This document shows positions 10,158 through 22,390 of a DNA stretch of 64,000 nucleotides, piece by piece. The notes beneath the pieces were generated by a model. That model saw nothing but the letters and a program-made list of their open reading frames with translations. It was not told where the DNA came from and ran no database searches. The number at the start of each line of letters is the position of its first letter. The first letter of the stretch is position 1. The position numbers and the translations under genes were made by a program. The DNA is from Uranotaenia lowii (taxonomy: Eukaryota; Arthropoda; Insecta; Diptera; Culicidae), in assembly GCF_029784155.1 (NCBI RefSeq), contig NC_073693.1, positions 143,280,853 to 143,344,852 on the forward strand, read 5' to 3'.

Positions 10158-11616
10158 TATTGTTTGTGTAAATTCTTACCGCTCATAAGTGTTAGTATAG
10201 AAATAGAAAAACATCGCAGAATGTCAAAGTTAGATCCATCCGAAAGTGATCTAAAAAGGCTTTCGGATGGATATAAGCTCTGTTCACTGCTCGAACAGGA
10301 GCTTTTCGTTTTCTGATCACAACACTTATACAAAATGAAACAAACACTTATACAAAATGAAACTGTATGTACCAATAGGTTTTTCAGTTTACTTTGTGCT
10401 TAGATTCGCCACTTTTGGTACAACACAAGTGTAGTCAAACAACAGTTCAAACTAATCACCCGCCGTGTTAAGATCGCGACAATAAAACCTCGACCGCTAA
10501 TCGAATCGAAATAAAAGTTGTTGTGTTTTAAGTACAAATTCGCGAGTTTATAAATCGTGTCCGAATAGTGTTCCGGTGCCTAAACATTTGGTCCTTCGAG
10601 CCGGATGACCGTCCGGAAAATTGGTTCCGGAACATAATTGGACTTTAAGTTAAGTGAAGACCGCCGATCGCTCAAGAAGCCAAAGTGTGAACCATTTTGT
10701 GCTCACCAAATCGCCATCGCACTGCTGGACTAAAAGTGATTGTTATTGAGAACAATTAAAGTATTTTTTTGGGACGCTAACTACGCTTGGCTTGGATGCA
10801 ATTAAGTGCATCAGTGGACAGTGTCAGCCATTGCAATTCAGAACAATAAGTGATACTCAAATATCTGAAGCAATCTGTTGAAGTGAAGCCGATACCTGGA
10901 GCAACCAAGCATAGGACAGCTGATCTAACAGCATCGAAACAGAAGACAGCTGATTCTACATCCAGCGAACGACACGCAACGACTGAAGGAGTAGTTTTTC
11001 GAAAATTGTATCAGGAAGTATTGCTGGCTTGGTGCATGCGGCCAAAAAAGTGCTTTTAATAAAGAATTGATTGGGAATTGAATCTTTTAGTTGCATGAAG
11101 TGTGTGCCCTGTCCGTAACTATAAATTGGTCTTGGTTCATTATTGGCATTTTTTACTTTGCAATTTTCACTGGTTGTGCCCACTCGCTGCTGTCAATATC
11201 GGGTTGATAGTCTCGGTAATTTGCGTCAGGATCGGTTGGAACGTTGAGTTGATCAAACTAAGTGCATATACCCTGAGTCAGAAGCACATAAGGTGCATGT
11301 CAGAGCACATAAAGGTGCAAGTCAGTAGCACAGAAGGTGCAAGTCGGTTTTTTGGTCAGAATTATTCAGTACTGGACGGATTGGGTCCAAGGTGTTTGAG
11401 TTTGTCAGAAAATTCAAGTTTGCTAAAGAATTTAAGTTTGAGTTGGAATCCTTGTCAGAATCAAGTTTGATTTGTATGAAGTTAAGTTTGAGTTCGAAAC
11501 TTGTCAGAATTAAGTCTGAATTAGTTTGTGTTGGAAACATTGTCAGAATCAAGTCTGAATTTGTCAGAAAATTCAAGTTTGTTTAAGTTTGAGTTGGAAA
11601 ATTTGTCAGAATTAAG
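10158..11616 (+). mobile_element. LTR-retrotransposon fragment inserted in the mariner transposase
   Basis: The insert separates CAMDDETY from KADFKQIP. Its key feature is an 18-nt primer binding site at 10589-10606 (TGGTCCTTCGAGCCGGAT), complementary to the 3' end of tRNA-Tyr including CCA. It lies two bases after a CA-ending sequence (CTAAACA, to 10586), as at the right end of a 5' LTR. The LTR start is uncertain: TG at 10364 (about 223 bp) or near 10160. A duplicated ACACTTATACAAAATGAAAC lies just upstream. No gag/pol frame and no second LTR are present, so this is a truncated element, possibly of BEL/Pao type by primer choice and LTR size, which is inference only. Confidence 0.65.
10589..10606 (+). 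promoter_or_regulatory. Primer binding site for tRNA-Tyr
   Basis: TGG plus 15 further bases complement the metazoan tRNA-Tyr 3' end (…AATCCGGCTCGAAGGACCA). The spacing to the LTR terminal CA is two bases. This is the minus-strand priming site of an LTR retrotransposon. Confidence 0.75.
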
Positions 11617-11622
11617 TCTGAA
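11270..11622 (+). repeat. Two short tandem-repeat blocks at the 3' side of the LTR fragment
   Basis: About three copies of a 22-27 bp unit (AGCACA-AAGGTGCA-GTCAG) at 11278-11347 are followed by a degenerate series of units containing TTTGTCAGAAT and AAGTTTGAGTTGGAA (11398-11622). The array ends abruptly at the resumed transposase. Frames here encode repeated ESLSESSL-like peptides that are by-products of the repeat. Confidence 0.7.
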
Positions 11623-12055
11623 AGCCGATTTTAAGCAAATTCCGAGGTTGGAGTTTTTCACCGCCAAGAGCAAGTTCGATGTGGACGACAAATTTAAGAT
11701 GAAGAAAATGTCTACAAATCTGTGTGCTTCGAGAAGCGCAAGTTCTTACAGCAGCACGACAAAGTTCCGCTATTTTTGCCAGATTTGGCATCATGCCACT
11801 ATCCAAAAAGTGTCCTGGAGTGATATGAGGCCAATTCTGTCCACTTTGTTCCAAAGGATATGAACCCGCCAAACTGTCCGGAGCTGCGTCCGGTGGAGCA
11901 GCACTGGACAAGAATGAAGCGGGAACTGCGGAAGAGCAAGAAGACAGTCAAAGACAAGAAGGACATGTTAAGAAAATGGAAAAAGACTGAGAAACTGGTA
12001 CCGGATGACACTGTAAAGACTTTGATTCTAAACATTATCAGAAAATTGGCATGAT
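11620..12055 (+). pseudogene. DD37E mariner transposase, C-terminal half (broken)
   Basis: KADFKQIPRLEFFTAKSKFD is followed, after a gap of about 45 expected residues and a frameshift, by FLQQHDKVPLFLPDLASCHY and FVPKDMNPPNCPELRPVEQH. The second catalytic Asp (PDLASCHY) and the Glu (RPVEQ) are separated by 37 positions counted across one in-frame stop, giving the DD37E signature. The tail ends IIRKLA just before the right inverted repeat. Internal deletion, a stop and the insertion make it inactive. Confidence 0.85.
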
Positions 12056-12092
12056 ACTTTTGGTGTCGCAATAATTTCGTGTTCGCTCATTA

Positions 12093-13530
12093 ATGTAATG
12101 TTTTTAAAATAGCGTATTATGAATATATTTATAGGCCAATTTTTTTAGGCAGGGTCGTGAAAAATATGGAAGAGTCCCATTGAAAGACTCCAAGACAGCT
12201 GGGAATCAACTATGTGACCAAAGTGCATGTGGTAAATTGTTTAAAAGTCCTCTAGAGGATCTAACAGGGAGCAAAAATTGAAATAAAAGTAAGAATGAAT
12301 AATTCCTTGAAGGTATGGGAAGTCAATCGTTTATTTCAGCGCAATCCGCAATCCAATTGGAAATGTGGTAAAGAAAGTAATTTTTTATTATTGATTCGTC
12401 CAGCAGACGGAAAAAACAGGCCAGGAATCGCGCCTTAATGATAAAAAAGCTATACACCGATAAAATAAACAAAATACGGTGGTCAAATCGTGCGCAAAAA
12501 GGTGGACCGGTTAGGGGGATGAAATTTTGAAAAATTTCTTTACGGAAACTCCGTTGGCAAGTCTCGCCTGAAGAAGGACCAGGTAAAAAAATTAAAGAAA
12601 ATATGTCTTTTATTCAAATTTGCTGACGATCTGTGGAAGATGTAATTCAGTATGTGGTAGGGTAAATGATCTTGAGCGGAACTAAATGGCTTAATTCGAC
12701 GCAACTCGGAACAGTTTATCATGCGGTATGGATATGGGTTGTACCCACTTGTTTTTTTAGTTCAGCGAGTAGATCTTGGTTTCTGCTTTCTAACGATGAT
12801 TTTTACAATATTTTAGAGTAAATCTTAATAACGCTAGAGCTATTTTGTTGAAGATAGAATTCTGATCTTGAGTGGAACTAAAATATGATCTTGAGCCATT
12901 TTGTACTGTCAACACCTTTAAAAGTTCATAATGTAGTTGTATAACTGTGAAAATTTCAATCAAATACCATCTTTAGAGATATTCAAGTTCAAAAGCTAAT
13001 TTTACAAAATGTCCGTTGAAATTAAAATCAAATCAAAAATCAAAAATGTTGTTTTATCGCAGAAGGTTTGACATATGCTAAACTTGTAATACCTTCGAAA
13101 AAATAGGGAATTTCGGTGGGATATAAGTTACTAAATTTTTCTCTTTTTCCTTATACGGTTAGTTACTTTTGTCCTTTTAAGTTTTAATGATTAAAATTAA
13201 AATGGGCCTAACACGTTTGTTTATGCCATGAGGAACTCATATAGTATCAGGCAGAATAGTTGATTTCATAAACCAACTGTTTTATAAGTTTTATAATTTT
13301 TATAATAATTTAAATTTAAATTTGTTTGTTTATTACTTTATATTATAACCTAAACAACATTATATATCAACCCTTTGAAATGAAAGTGGCAACTTGAGTA
13401 TCGAATGGCAATACAATAAAGATTAATTCTAACTCTTTGAAATATTCTTTTCTGTTCGCAATACCTGACCTAAAATTTGTTCTGCTATCATTATTTTGTA
13501 TCTAAGATTAAGGCTTCAGTATTTATTTAT
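12093..13530. other. AT-rich intron, no gene seen
   Basis: No exon or complete element is recognised. A GATCTTGAGTGGAACTA-type phrase recurs at about 12670, 12857 and (shorter) 12888. GTAGGGTAAATGATC at about 12657 resembles the ends of TAGGG-type elements elsewhere in the window, but no partner end was found. Confidence 0.4.
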
Positions 13531-13539
13531 TTTTTTATT

Positions 13540-15025
13540 CATAAGTTCCCAAATCTGACAATACAATTTTTTTTGTATAAAACTCCTCTTTCATGCCTAA
13601 TTTGGTTCCATTTGCTTGATCAGTAATCAAATCATTGAAAAAAAAAATGAGAGTTCTTCTCCCAGCAAACATTTTTGTAGTTATATTTTTATGTTGTTTA
13701 TACGTTATAGAATGAACGAATGTAAGTTGAGAAAACAGCATTTACCAACCAATGTGAACCTTTTCTCGCTCCCCGCTGAAAAGAAAGGAGGAGTCTAAAA
13801 TTCCTTTCTCCATATACTTTCCTATGACAAATTTGGCCCCATTTGTCTAAAATGTTATCGAGTTGTTCATGGAGGTTTTTCAGAATAAGCATAGAAAGAT
13901 TTCTCCATCCCAAATAATCTCCCCTACAAAGTTCGTTTATATTGTATAGATGTATATGTATAGATATTTTATTAACTGGTTAAACGTCAAGATGAATTGT
14001 TTGTTGAATTCATCGACTTTTAACGGCGACAAATAAATTCTATAGACATGCAAGGAAAATGCATGATTATCTCGTCTCCTCATTCCATCTCACTCAATGG
14101 AAGAAGGGAAGGGTCCCAAATAATTATAGAAACATTACATGTATCAAAATACCAAATTAGCTTCCTTTCGACTGATTAATTTTTGCCATCTTGAAAAAAA
14201 CAGTGGTGGCCCTCTCCTCTTTTTCTTTTTGTGAACTGGGATCAAGCAGGGGTTTCAAACAATCTTTGTGTCTTTTTCCGTATTCAAATATCATCCCATA
14301 CCAAGTTTAGTTCCATTTGCTTGATTATTTCTCCAGTTATGCAAAAAAAATGAGAGCCCCCTCCTCCTTTCCGTTTTTTTTCCAATCGAAGGTGGGAAGG
14401 GCATCAAATCATCCTGGGAACATTTCGTTTACCCAAATACCCTCGCATTCCAAATTTGATTCCCCTCGCTCGATTCGTCATAGAATATTGCAAAAATTGT
14501 ATGGGCCCCTCTCTTCTTCCTATCCCTCCAAAGCAAGTCGAGAGGAAAACGTAGAATATTTTCCCATATCAAAATTTTCTCTCATATCAATTTGACTCCA
14601 TTTGCTCGAATAGTTATCAAGTTATGCAATAAAATTTGTATAGAAGCCCCCTTCCCTTCCTTTCAACCCACTGCAAGAAGGAAGGGGTCTCAAATAGCCC
14701 TCTCCCTTTTCCTATGTCTCCACTGAAAAAAGGGAGAGGTACTAAATATTCTTAGGAATATTTCTCGATGCAAAACACCCTCCCATGCCAAATTTGGCAC
14801 CATTTGCTTGAATAGTTTTCAAGTAATGCAAACATTTCTCTTTTGCCTGGGAGACCCCCTCGCCCAATCCAGTAATAGGGAGGGGTCTCAAACTATAATA
14901 GGAACCTACCCCGGCCTCAGAAGCACCCATCTACCAAGTTTCAAGGTCCTGTAGTTTCGACTAGTTTCGATTCTATAGGGAACAGACAGACAGACACAAA
15001 TCCATTTTTACATATATGTGGATAG
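13540..15025 (-). mobile_element. Helitron-like non-autonomous element with internal tandem modules
   Basis: On the minus strand the 5' end near 15025 reads a CTATCCACATATATG lead, a CTGTCTGTCTG microsatellite, TTCCCTATAG, then GGCCGGGGTAGGTTCCTAT. The same order occurs at the start of the complete Helitron at 22944. The body repeats a module of about 140-230 bp containing CCAAATTTGG-CCATTTGCTTGA, TATGCAA and a GGGAGGGG block (around 13600, 13830, 14300, 14450, 14590 and 14790). The CTAG 3' end is not found on the left, so it is truncated or diverged there. Confidence 0.7.
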
Positions 15026-15597
15026 AAAATATTCTTGGTTACCCTAATCCAGGGTAAGGTTAATCACTTTTTTCAATATTTTTGATAATTTTTTCTGTTA
15101 AGCGGAATATGGGGAAAGGGGAAGAACCAGTACTGGACTCCTATAAAGGTTGCAGAAATTCATTTGATTATTTTAAATTTTATTTATAAATCAATTTCGT
15201 CTCTGTTTAGAATTTGATGCTTTGGGGTAGCATTGATCAGTCTCTATTTTAACGGTTTTAACGAGTTTTCTTGATCATAAAAGATACAAAACACCTTCTG
15301 AATTTCTGTGTTTCTTGGTTTAGATTTTTTCGCGGTCCAAAAAGAAAACAACATTGCGATCCTTAATGTGTTAATGCCAAACAACAATTATAATTTTGCC
15401 TTCCTTTCGTCCCCTTTTTTTTCCTTCTAAATTTACCATTCGATCGGGTTTCTAGCCTTTTGTCCTAGACTGGCTTACTCTTGGAAAATGTCTCTGTTTT
15501 TAAAATATCAAAAATTTACCTCAAACTACAACATAAACTACACCAAAACCAAATATAATTGAAACCAATATTCACTACTCTTATTTTCTTCATATAA

Positions 15598-16580
15598 TGA
15601 GAAGGCGACACCATCAGCATCCCCTAGCGGACAAAATGGAAGCACTTATTCGAGAAATTCGTCTAACTTGTGAATAGCGTGTATTTCGGACTTGACTTGG
15701 TCAGGGATGCCAGTTATAATGAATTAAATTGTTTATTTCTATTCTTGCACCATAAAAATGTTAGTGAATCAATAAACAAACCAAATATTTCTTAACAAAA
15801 TAGGGAGCGAACTTTCAATTACCTTCCTTATTTGATTATTTCAAAAGATAGATTTATATTGGCATAAAGTGTTTTTCAAGAAAAAGATTTTAAATTCAAT
15901 CGGTCAGAATAGAAAAAAACTGCTTAACTTTTTATTAAATTTTTGCTAACTAATAGAAGGAAAAATTCTGTTCCCGCCATGGAATGTGAGATATGAACGA
16001 TCAAAATTTGCATGTTTTTTAGCGGGTGATCCCAAACTTTTGGCCGGCAGTGTATATATAAGTTTTGAAATGAAACATACGGAATTTGAATTTGAAGAAA
16101 AAATAAGCGCAAATGTTTGTTTACTCGTAAATAGCTGGCGGAAATTCGCAATGCAAAAGTCTAAAATCTGTGCTGGCAGATTTTATTGCGAATGTCGTAA
16201 TTCAATGTATTTTTCATTTCAATGTCATCATAGATTAGTCATTCATAACGAATGCTTGATCTTAACGTTTTTAAGTCTAATTACATTCATACTTTCTTTT
16301 TTAAACTTTGCGTTTAATCGATATATTACAATCACGATGTTTAAGGGTTTGGATAACGTTTTAAGAATTGTAAGAATTTGCGCTGTCAATAATTTATATT
16401 TATTCAAAAAGTACTCATTTTATTTCCACCTTTTCGATATGTTACGCCACACTTTTTGCGATTGTCAATTAGAAAATTAGCACACCTGGCATCTCTGATC
16501 AAAGCTCCGAAAAAATTCACAGTGTAATACTTCCATTTCTGTCGCCAGATAGCGCTATTCGTGTCTCCCGTTTTCTTATT
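15598..16580. mobile_element. About 1-kb element with imperfect inverted ends, nested in repeat family X
   Basis: The left block (15598-15715: AATGAGAAGGCGACA, CCCCTAGCGGACA-AAATGGAAG, TCAGGGATGCCAG) is the inverted counterpart of the right block (16484-16580: CTGGCATCTCTGATC, CTTCCATTTCTGTCGCCAG, TTCTTATT). Its removal restores the alignment of repeat family X. The 164-aa frame inside has no recognised domain. A Tc1-like terminus lies within it near 16052. Confidence 0.55.
16010..16052. mobile_element. Isolated Tc1/mariner-type terminus
   Basis: GGTGATCCCAAACTTTTGGC followed by CGGCAGTG and TA resembles the right inverted terminus of a Tc1/mariner element (inward complement CACTGCCGGCCAAAAG). 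No left terminus or transposase was found, so it is a remnant. Confidence 0.5.
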
Positions 16581-16945
16581 AAGTGGTGTATATCGTTTGA
16601 AGTATATCTGCCAAAACTGTACATTTACTAAAGAAAACGTTGAACTCTCACATAAATCAACCTGTTCGCTTCTAAACGCTTAGATTTCATCAGGAAGTCG
16701 GTTTGTTAGCGAGCTTTCGAAAAATAGATATTTCAAGATTTTAAAATTACGTTTTTACTTACATTTCAAATTTTCAAAAACGTACCAAGTTTTTCTCATT
16801 TTCAAACTTCACTTATTGGGTTTTAATCGTAGAAAAAAGTTTTGAGATATTTTCACTTTAGACTTAGTTATTGATGATTATATGGGAAAATTTCATGATG
16901 ATCATAGCTACCCCGTAGATCAATGTTACTCCGTTTTACGGTATT

Positions 16946-18045
16946 TACTTTTCTCTTTGACTGTAGGAATCGAAAAGGAATCGAAGAATTTGAAATATTA
17001 AAAAAAATGGAATTCGGCCTATAAAACTCAAAATTGCTAGGTCAATTCCTGCTAAGCTATGTATATGATGATATTTTAACAGATTCCAATTAAAAAACTG
17101 TATTCCCAATCATCTAAAAAATCAAAAATTTGTTGCGAGTTTAATAGTTAACTAAATTTGTTGATAACAATTTCTGACATCACTGGAGAATTTAAAATTA
17201 AAGATTTTAACTTTTTTATAACTCAGTCGAAATATCTCTAAATTTCCTTAAAGTTTAATAAAAAAATTTAAATTTCGTCTGGAGAAATAAACAAGAAGAA
17301 AAAACTGATCACTTTTTTTCTTCTCAGAAATCAAAATTACTCGTGGTCGTCGAGAAAGGGAATAATTGGTCCTCATACCTTTATTTTCACTTTCTTTGTA
17401 ATATCCTGAAGTTCTGTAAAAAAAGGTACAAGTTTCTTAAAAAATCTTTACGTCGAACGTATCTCCAGAAATTATTCTTCATATATTTACACCTCATCGA
17501 CTTTTCGATCCATCTGTAAAGCCGAAGTCGAAGTAAGAACGAGAAAACCGGGATCCTACCGGGAAAAATTATTCTCAATTTTCCAAATCTCATTAGGATG
17601 CCATTTTATCTTCTCCACCTTCTTCCTTCCTACTTCTCACAGCAAAAAAGCCTTCGATAAATTATCACACACCTTCGCACCAACAAAGTGAATGTAAAAC
17701 GAATCCGTGAAATAAAAAAATCCACCCCCTTCGGGTAGGTACACATTCGAAGGGAGTTGAAGTACCTGAACACCCCACATTTTTTCTCGCTTCAATGAAT
17801 TCGTTGAAACTTGACTGGTTGAATGGTTTGTTGTTGTTGTTGTAAGTCAAGCAGGAAGTGTCGATTGCACTCGCTCTGATTTCGAGTCGAATTTGAATCG
17901 AAGGAATCTTTCTATTAGAAAAGTTTTTCTGCAGTTGGAAAACTCTCAACGTAGGGTGAAAGTTGAGATATTTTTCTTCAGAAAAGGAAAAAAAAGTATT
18001 CCTCCGGAATCAAACGTGAAAGCTTGGAATTGTTGATGGAGTAGG
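16946..18045. other. AT-rich intron, no gene seen
   Basis: Nothing beyond AT-rich sequence is recognised. A GTTGTTGTTGTTG microsatellite lies at 17829-17842, and 17590-18000 is slightly less AT-rich. Confidence 0.4.
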
Positions 18046-18985
18046 TAGGGTAACTGGGTATAAAGTGCGCAGTCGGGACAAGATGCGCCATCGTCAGTAT
18101 TTCACTAAACAAACATTGTTCAACATGTCTGAAAATGCCAGTTTGTTCTATTTACACTTTTGTGGGTTTATAAATATTTGTGGACCTTCTAAGTTTTCTA
18201 TATTGCGTAAATTTGACGAAAAATGAAAACCAAATTTTTTAGGAGCTTTTCAACCTTATTTTTCAACCTTTCTCGTAAGGAATTACGGCATCTATCAGCA
18301 AAACATTTACCTGGCATCTATTCCAATGATTGACATTGGTCTTGACAATCATCACACTACGAAAAATTTCCTTATTCAATTATTTTTTCTGTAATTTTAA
18401 ACGATTTTTAATAAACATGTCTAGGCAGGGCAAAACGCGCCATGTCCGTTTATCTTTTAGCATGTTTCATGTTCGTTTAAATTTATATGCAGTTTTCATC
18501 ACAGCAATTTTAAGGTTATTTTTATGTTGAATTGGAAAACATAACTTGAATATAAACGAATATATTTAAAATTCCTAAATTCAATATAGATTTAATTCAC
18601 AATCCACTAGAACTTCAGTATATCTGGCAGCACTGCGTGTAGCAATACAATTTTCCATCTGTAAAGTAGAAAAGAAGTGTTTTTACCTGGTAAACACTTT
18701 TGGAGGCCCTTTAATTAATAAACACTTACTAATCGTTAAACGGCGCGTTTTGGTACACACATATGCGCACTTTACCCCAAACGAAATGGAAATCATACTT
18801 TAGAAAGCCTTTTAAAATTTCACGATTAAGACGTAAATAATTAGTATAGGTGTTCCTCTTTGTTTATTTCTGGTGAAGAAAATTCCCCTTTTCAAAACTA
18901 TTGTCAAATTTACTGGATTGCATTCTTCATTTACGAGTAATGAAAGATTCTTCTTATCGTGGGCGTCTTACCCCCAGTTCCCCTA
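18046..18985. mobile_element. 940-bp MITE-like element with TAGGG ends (A)
   Basis: The left end TAGGGTAACTGGGTATAAAG (18046) and the complement of the right end, TAGGGGAACTGGGGGTAAGA (to 18985), form imperfect inverted repeats. Inner subterminal words also mirror each other (AAGTGCGC, ATGCGCC near the left; GGCGCGTTTTGG, ATGCGCACTT near 18742). There is no frame of interest. Confidence 0.7.
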
Positions 18986-19735
18986 CTTTGAAGGGCTCGG
19001 TCAGTGAGATTATGAGTTGAATGGGAAAAAATCCTAATCGTTATGTGTTTTTTTACATTCACATGAGATTACGTAGGTTTGGCAAAACTATGGTTTGGAG
19101 TAGTATATTCGTGATTCCTTTTTAATTGAATGAAAAAATTCGTCACTCTCGAAAGGCTTCAACATAATCCGAAAACTAGAGCTCTTCCTCAGGCCGTGGG
19201 AGATTAATTCATGGATCGAATCCCATTTGGCATCTCCGACATTCCGAGCACTTACACTAAAACGGGTCCATAAAAAGGCGACCACTTCACGGAGTCAGCC
19301 GTACGTGAGCCGTATTATACTTTTCGGGACATATCCTACCTATATGTAGTAAGAATAAGACCGAGTCTTCTAGCAGCTGTTCTGGCATCGTAAGTTTTCA
19401 CGTATTACTGCTTTGCTGCTAGCTAGCACATTCCTAGAAAACGAGGTGAGGAGCTAAATATTTCAGCCATTTTCTGCCTCGGCTTTTCGGCTTTTCCATT
19501 TGTGGGCTCCCCTTCTGGAGTGGAAGAGTAAGCAAGCATACAAATGTATGATTGTAGTTGTATCACATCCATATACACTACTTACTGGCAGCTTCTATGG
19601 ATCACACGGCCTTAAAGGGCTGTAGGGTTAAAGCCTTTGAGGGCTCCCGCGTGGCATCCTGGTCGCATGTGGTTGATAGGATTTTGTGAATTTGCATCAT
19701 ATGATTTGTAACTATTCAAGTGATAAGTTTAAAAT
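18986..19735. other. Intron, no gene seen
   Basis: Moderately complex sequence without recognised exon, terminal repeats or coding similarity. Confidence 0.35.
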
Positions 19736-22390
19736 ATTTTAAACATGAGAAAAAGTCTGACTTGACCCCCTCCCCCATGGGGGTCCAAGAAAACCAAACG
19801 AGGTATTCTACTCTACACTCAAAATTTTAAAATCGTAGTCAAATTTCGATGATTGAGTAAGGTTATTGAAGAGTAACAATCTAGATTCAAAACTTATACC
19901 AAAACCTCGAAACCCCATCCCAAGTTCAAAGTTCTGCTACAGTTTTTCAAAATTTCCTCTCTTATTTATAGAAATTTCAGTTCTGAATATTAAATGACAT
20001 TAAACTCATTTCAAAGGTTCTGGTTCCATATTCCCAAACCAAAAATTGTACTTTTGTTTTCATATTTCAGATTCTGTATCCAGTTTAAGATTCTTGATTT
20101 TCAGTTCGAATATGAAATAAGAAATGAAAATCTGCTTAGAATAGAATGATGAATGAATGATTTACGAAATTTATGTTCCATATTCAAATTCAAAATCCTC
20201 AAACTGAATTCTTTTGAAAAATTGTTAAACAACAAAGCTTCAAAATGGCGATCTAAAATTGAAAATTTAGAATCAGATTCATCATTCAAAATGCATATTT
20301 TAATTCAGATTCATGATTCAGATTTAAAATAAATAATTAAAATAATAAATTTAGATTAAATCTCACAATTTACCACAGAATTTAAATAAAAGTTTCATAA
20401 ATAAGGGCTCCGAAACTATTTTTTTTAAATTCTGACCTGGAATTAAGATTCTGAAATCAAATTGAAGTATTGAAATTCGAATCCAGATTGAAAATACTTA
20501 TATTTAATTCACATTCAGAATCCAGATTCAGAATGCAGGTCCTTTTGAAGAGATTAATCATCGTAATTTATACTTGTTACTTGATTTATCGGCCTTTTCG
20601 GTGAAAAGTGATGTCCTTTTCAGTTAGAACATCTCAAGATCATGAAATTTTATATAAGATAAAAAAGTTAGAAGAAATGAAATATAGTGAAAATGACCCG
20701 CTCATTAAGATGTTCTTACTAAAAAAGACAAAGGCAGATAAAATAAGTAAGAATGCAGGTTCAAAATTCAAGATAAAAATATCAAATTGACTCTTTCATT
20801 AAGTACCTAATTGATATTGATATTTTTAAGTAAAGTTCTGACAAAAAATATTCTAGGGATTAAAAGAATTATTTCAAGGTATTTTTATTAAGATTTTATA
20901 ATGTATATGAGAGAATCGAACAAAATATGCAAAAAAATCAAAAATCAAATTTATTTATTTTTTTTAAAAATAATTTCTTAAAAATCCCTGTTATTTCTTA
21001 AGATTAACAAAATTCTGGCAATTTTTTTCATCTTAATCAATCACAAACACCTTTCTGCATCCAATTCACAAGGCTTGGAAAATTTTTTCAAAATTGTATT
21101 GAAATGAATTAAAAATTTCTTAAATTATTTTTCAATTGATCATGAATGCTAAATGATAAAAAAATTGCCTCGACCAGGAATCGAACTCGAGTTTTCTGAT
21201 TATCTTTCCAACACCTTACCAATAGGTTAATCGTCAGATGTAAACAAGTCTAGCGGTAGCTCTATAATTCAGTTGACTTCATCAAATTAAATTCGCTGTT
21301 AGATTTTACGGCAGAAAACGCTCATCGTGTCCCGATTGATGGTGCTCATACTGCCCCTACAGTGACTGATTTTCAGATTTCGGCACAAAAATTTAAAATG
21401 CATTTTTAAACGTTTATATCTACTTTTTTTCAAGCTTCATTCAGTTAGAAAATTGACTTTTTTAGTGTCTGACCACGAAACAATGATGTAACTCACATAT
21501 CTATATATAGCTGTTTTCTACGGTTAAATAAGCGTCCTCCTTGAGGTGGCCCTTATTCACCCTAATTGAGAAAAAAAGATCGAATCGAAAATAAACCTAT
21601 CTAATCAATTTTTTCCTGACCGAAGAATCGATCAAAAAAAATCGTATATGGGAGTTGAAAAGATTGATCTTCCTAGGATCAATCCAAGATCGATCAATTC
21701 TACCTAATTCAAGAGATCACAAGCTTATGAATTTGTGTATCAATTGAATTTCAAAATTTAAAATTTTTAATTGAAGTTAGTTGTTTCACAAAATTCAGCT
21801 GAAAATCACAAACATAAAGTAGAATATGAGTTTTTTTTTTAAATTTTATGATTGTTTTATGAAAAAAAATCTTTTTTTTCTTAAAATAAACGTCTTGCAC
21901 TGAATTATCACTATGAAAATGATTTTTGTTGAATTTTTTTTTGCTGAGAAAGAAACATGTAGATAGTCTTCATCTTAAACATCTGCACAAAATTCTATAT
22001 TTTTATAGTGAAGTTTTTTTAAAACCAAGTTTTAAACTGAAATCATAAATTTGGCTAGAGTCAGTTTTGAACCGAAAAATTTCAATCTCTTAAATTAATT
22101 TTTGAAAATTTTATTTATCTTCATCAATATGTTTAAAATCTTTGAATTTGCTCAAGAGTTTGTAAAATTAAGTTTATTTTATTTGATCATAGTTTTTTTT
22201 GAAGAAATTGAAAGCGTTCCTGGAAAACTTATTTTAGACTCCAATAAAAAAAGCCAAATCTAACAGACTCTTGAATAAATTAAAAGATTTTAACCATCGA
22301 TGAAAGTGAATTCCATATTTTGTTACTTAATGTTTCATTATGCAAATTTAGCTCACCGTTTTGAAGGTAATAGAACGTATTTTCTAAAGT
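19736..22390. repeat. Long AT-rich dispersed repeat family Y, copy 1
   Basis: Extended eye alignment to 36840-38290. Shared phrases in the same order include TCTACACTCAAAATTTTAAA, GGTTATT-GAGTAACAAT, TTCTGCTACA-TTTTTCAAAAT and AGGTTCTGGTTCCATATT. Further matches are CATATTTC-GATTCTGT-CCAGT and, much further in, AACTGAAATC-TAAA and AAAGATTTTA. Shorter copies are at 41740-41990 and 44290-45000. No coding sequence; ORFs of 60-66 aa are incidental. Confidence 0.6.
21167..21240 (-). repeat. tRNA-derived sequence (SINE head or tRNA pseudogene)
   Basis: On the minus strand, TATTGGTAAGGTG resembles an A box and GAGTTCGATTCCTGG a B box, spaced as in a tRNA, ending GTCGAGGCA. The acceptor stem does not pair, so it is not a functional tRNA gene. 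Confidence 0.55.

Larger units (their letters stand above)
9571..12090 (+). mobile_element. Tc1/mariner DD37E element, interrupted and decayed
   Basis: Inverted ends match over about 20 bp (left GGCGAACACGAAATTATTG; right the complement with GAGCGAACACG) and are bounded by TA at 9569-9570 and 12091-12092, the Tc1/mariner target site. Between them lie transposase remnants at 9790-10150 and 11616-12055, with foreign sequence in the middle. Known mosquito ITmD37E elements are about 1.3 kb. The two mariner parts here total about 1.06 kb, so part of the transposase has also been lost. Confidence 0.85.
15215..16945. repeat. Dispersed repeat family X, copy 1 (split by an insertion)
   Basis: Blocks at 15415-15540 and 16600-16945 align with 42640-43075. 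Shared pieces include CCATT-GAT-GGGTTT-TAG, TGAACT-TCACAT and TTTCAAGATTTTAAAATTA. At the right end are CTTAGTTATTGATGATTAT and a paired phrase on ATCAA-GTTACTCCG and TTTTACGG. GGGGTAGCATTGATCAG near 15223 is an inverted partner of the right end, suggesting a MITE-like element. A third partial copy is at 52345-52435. Confidence 0.6.

Noticed and set aside
15986..16480. 164-codon plus-strand ORF
   Set aside because: It crosses the orphan Tc1-type terminus and a repeat boundary and shows no domain; chance frame.
21167..21240. Functional tRNA gene
   Set aside because: A and B boxes are present, but the acceptor stem does not pair.
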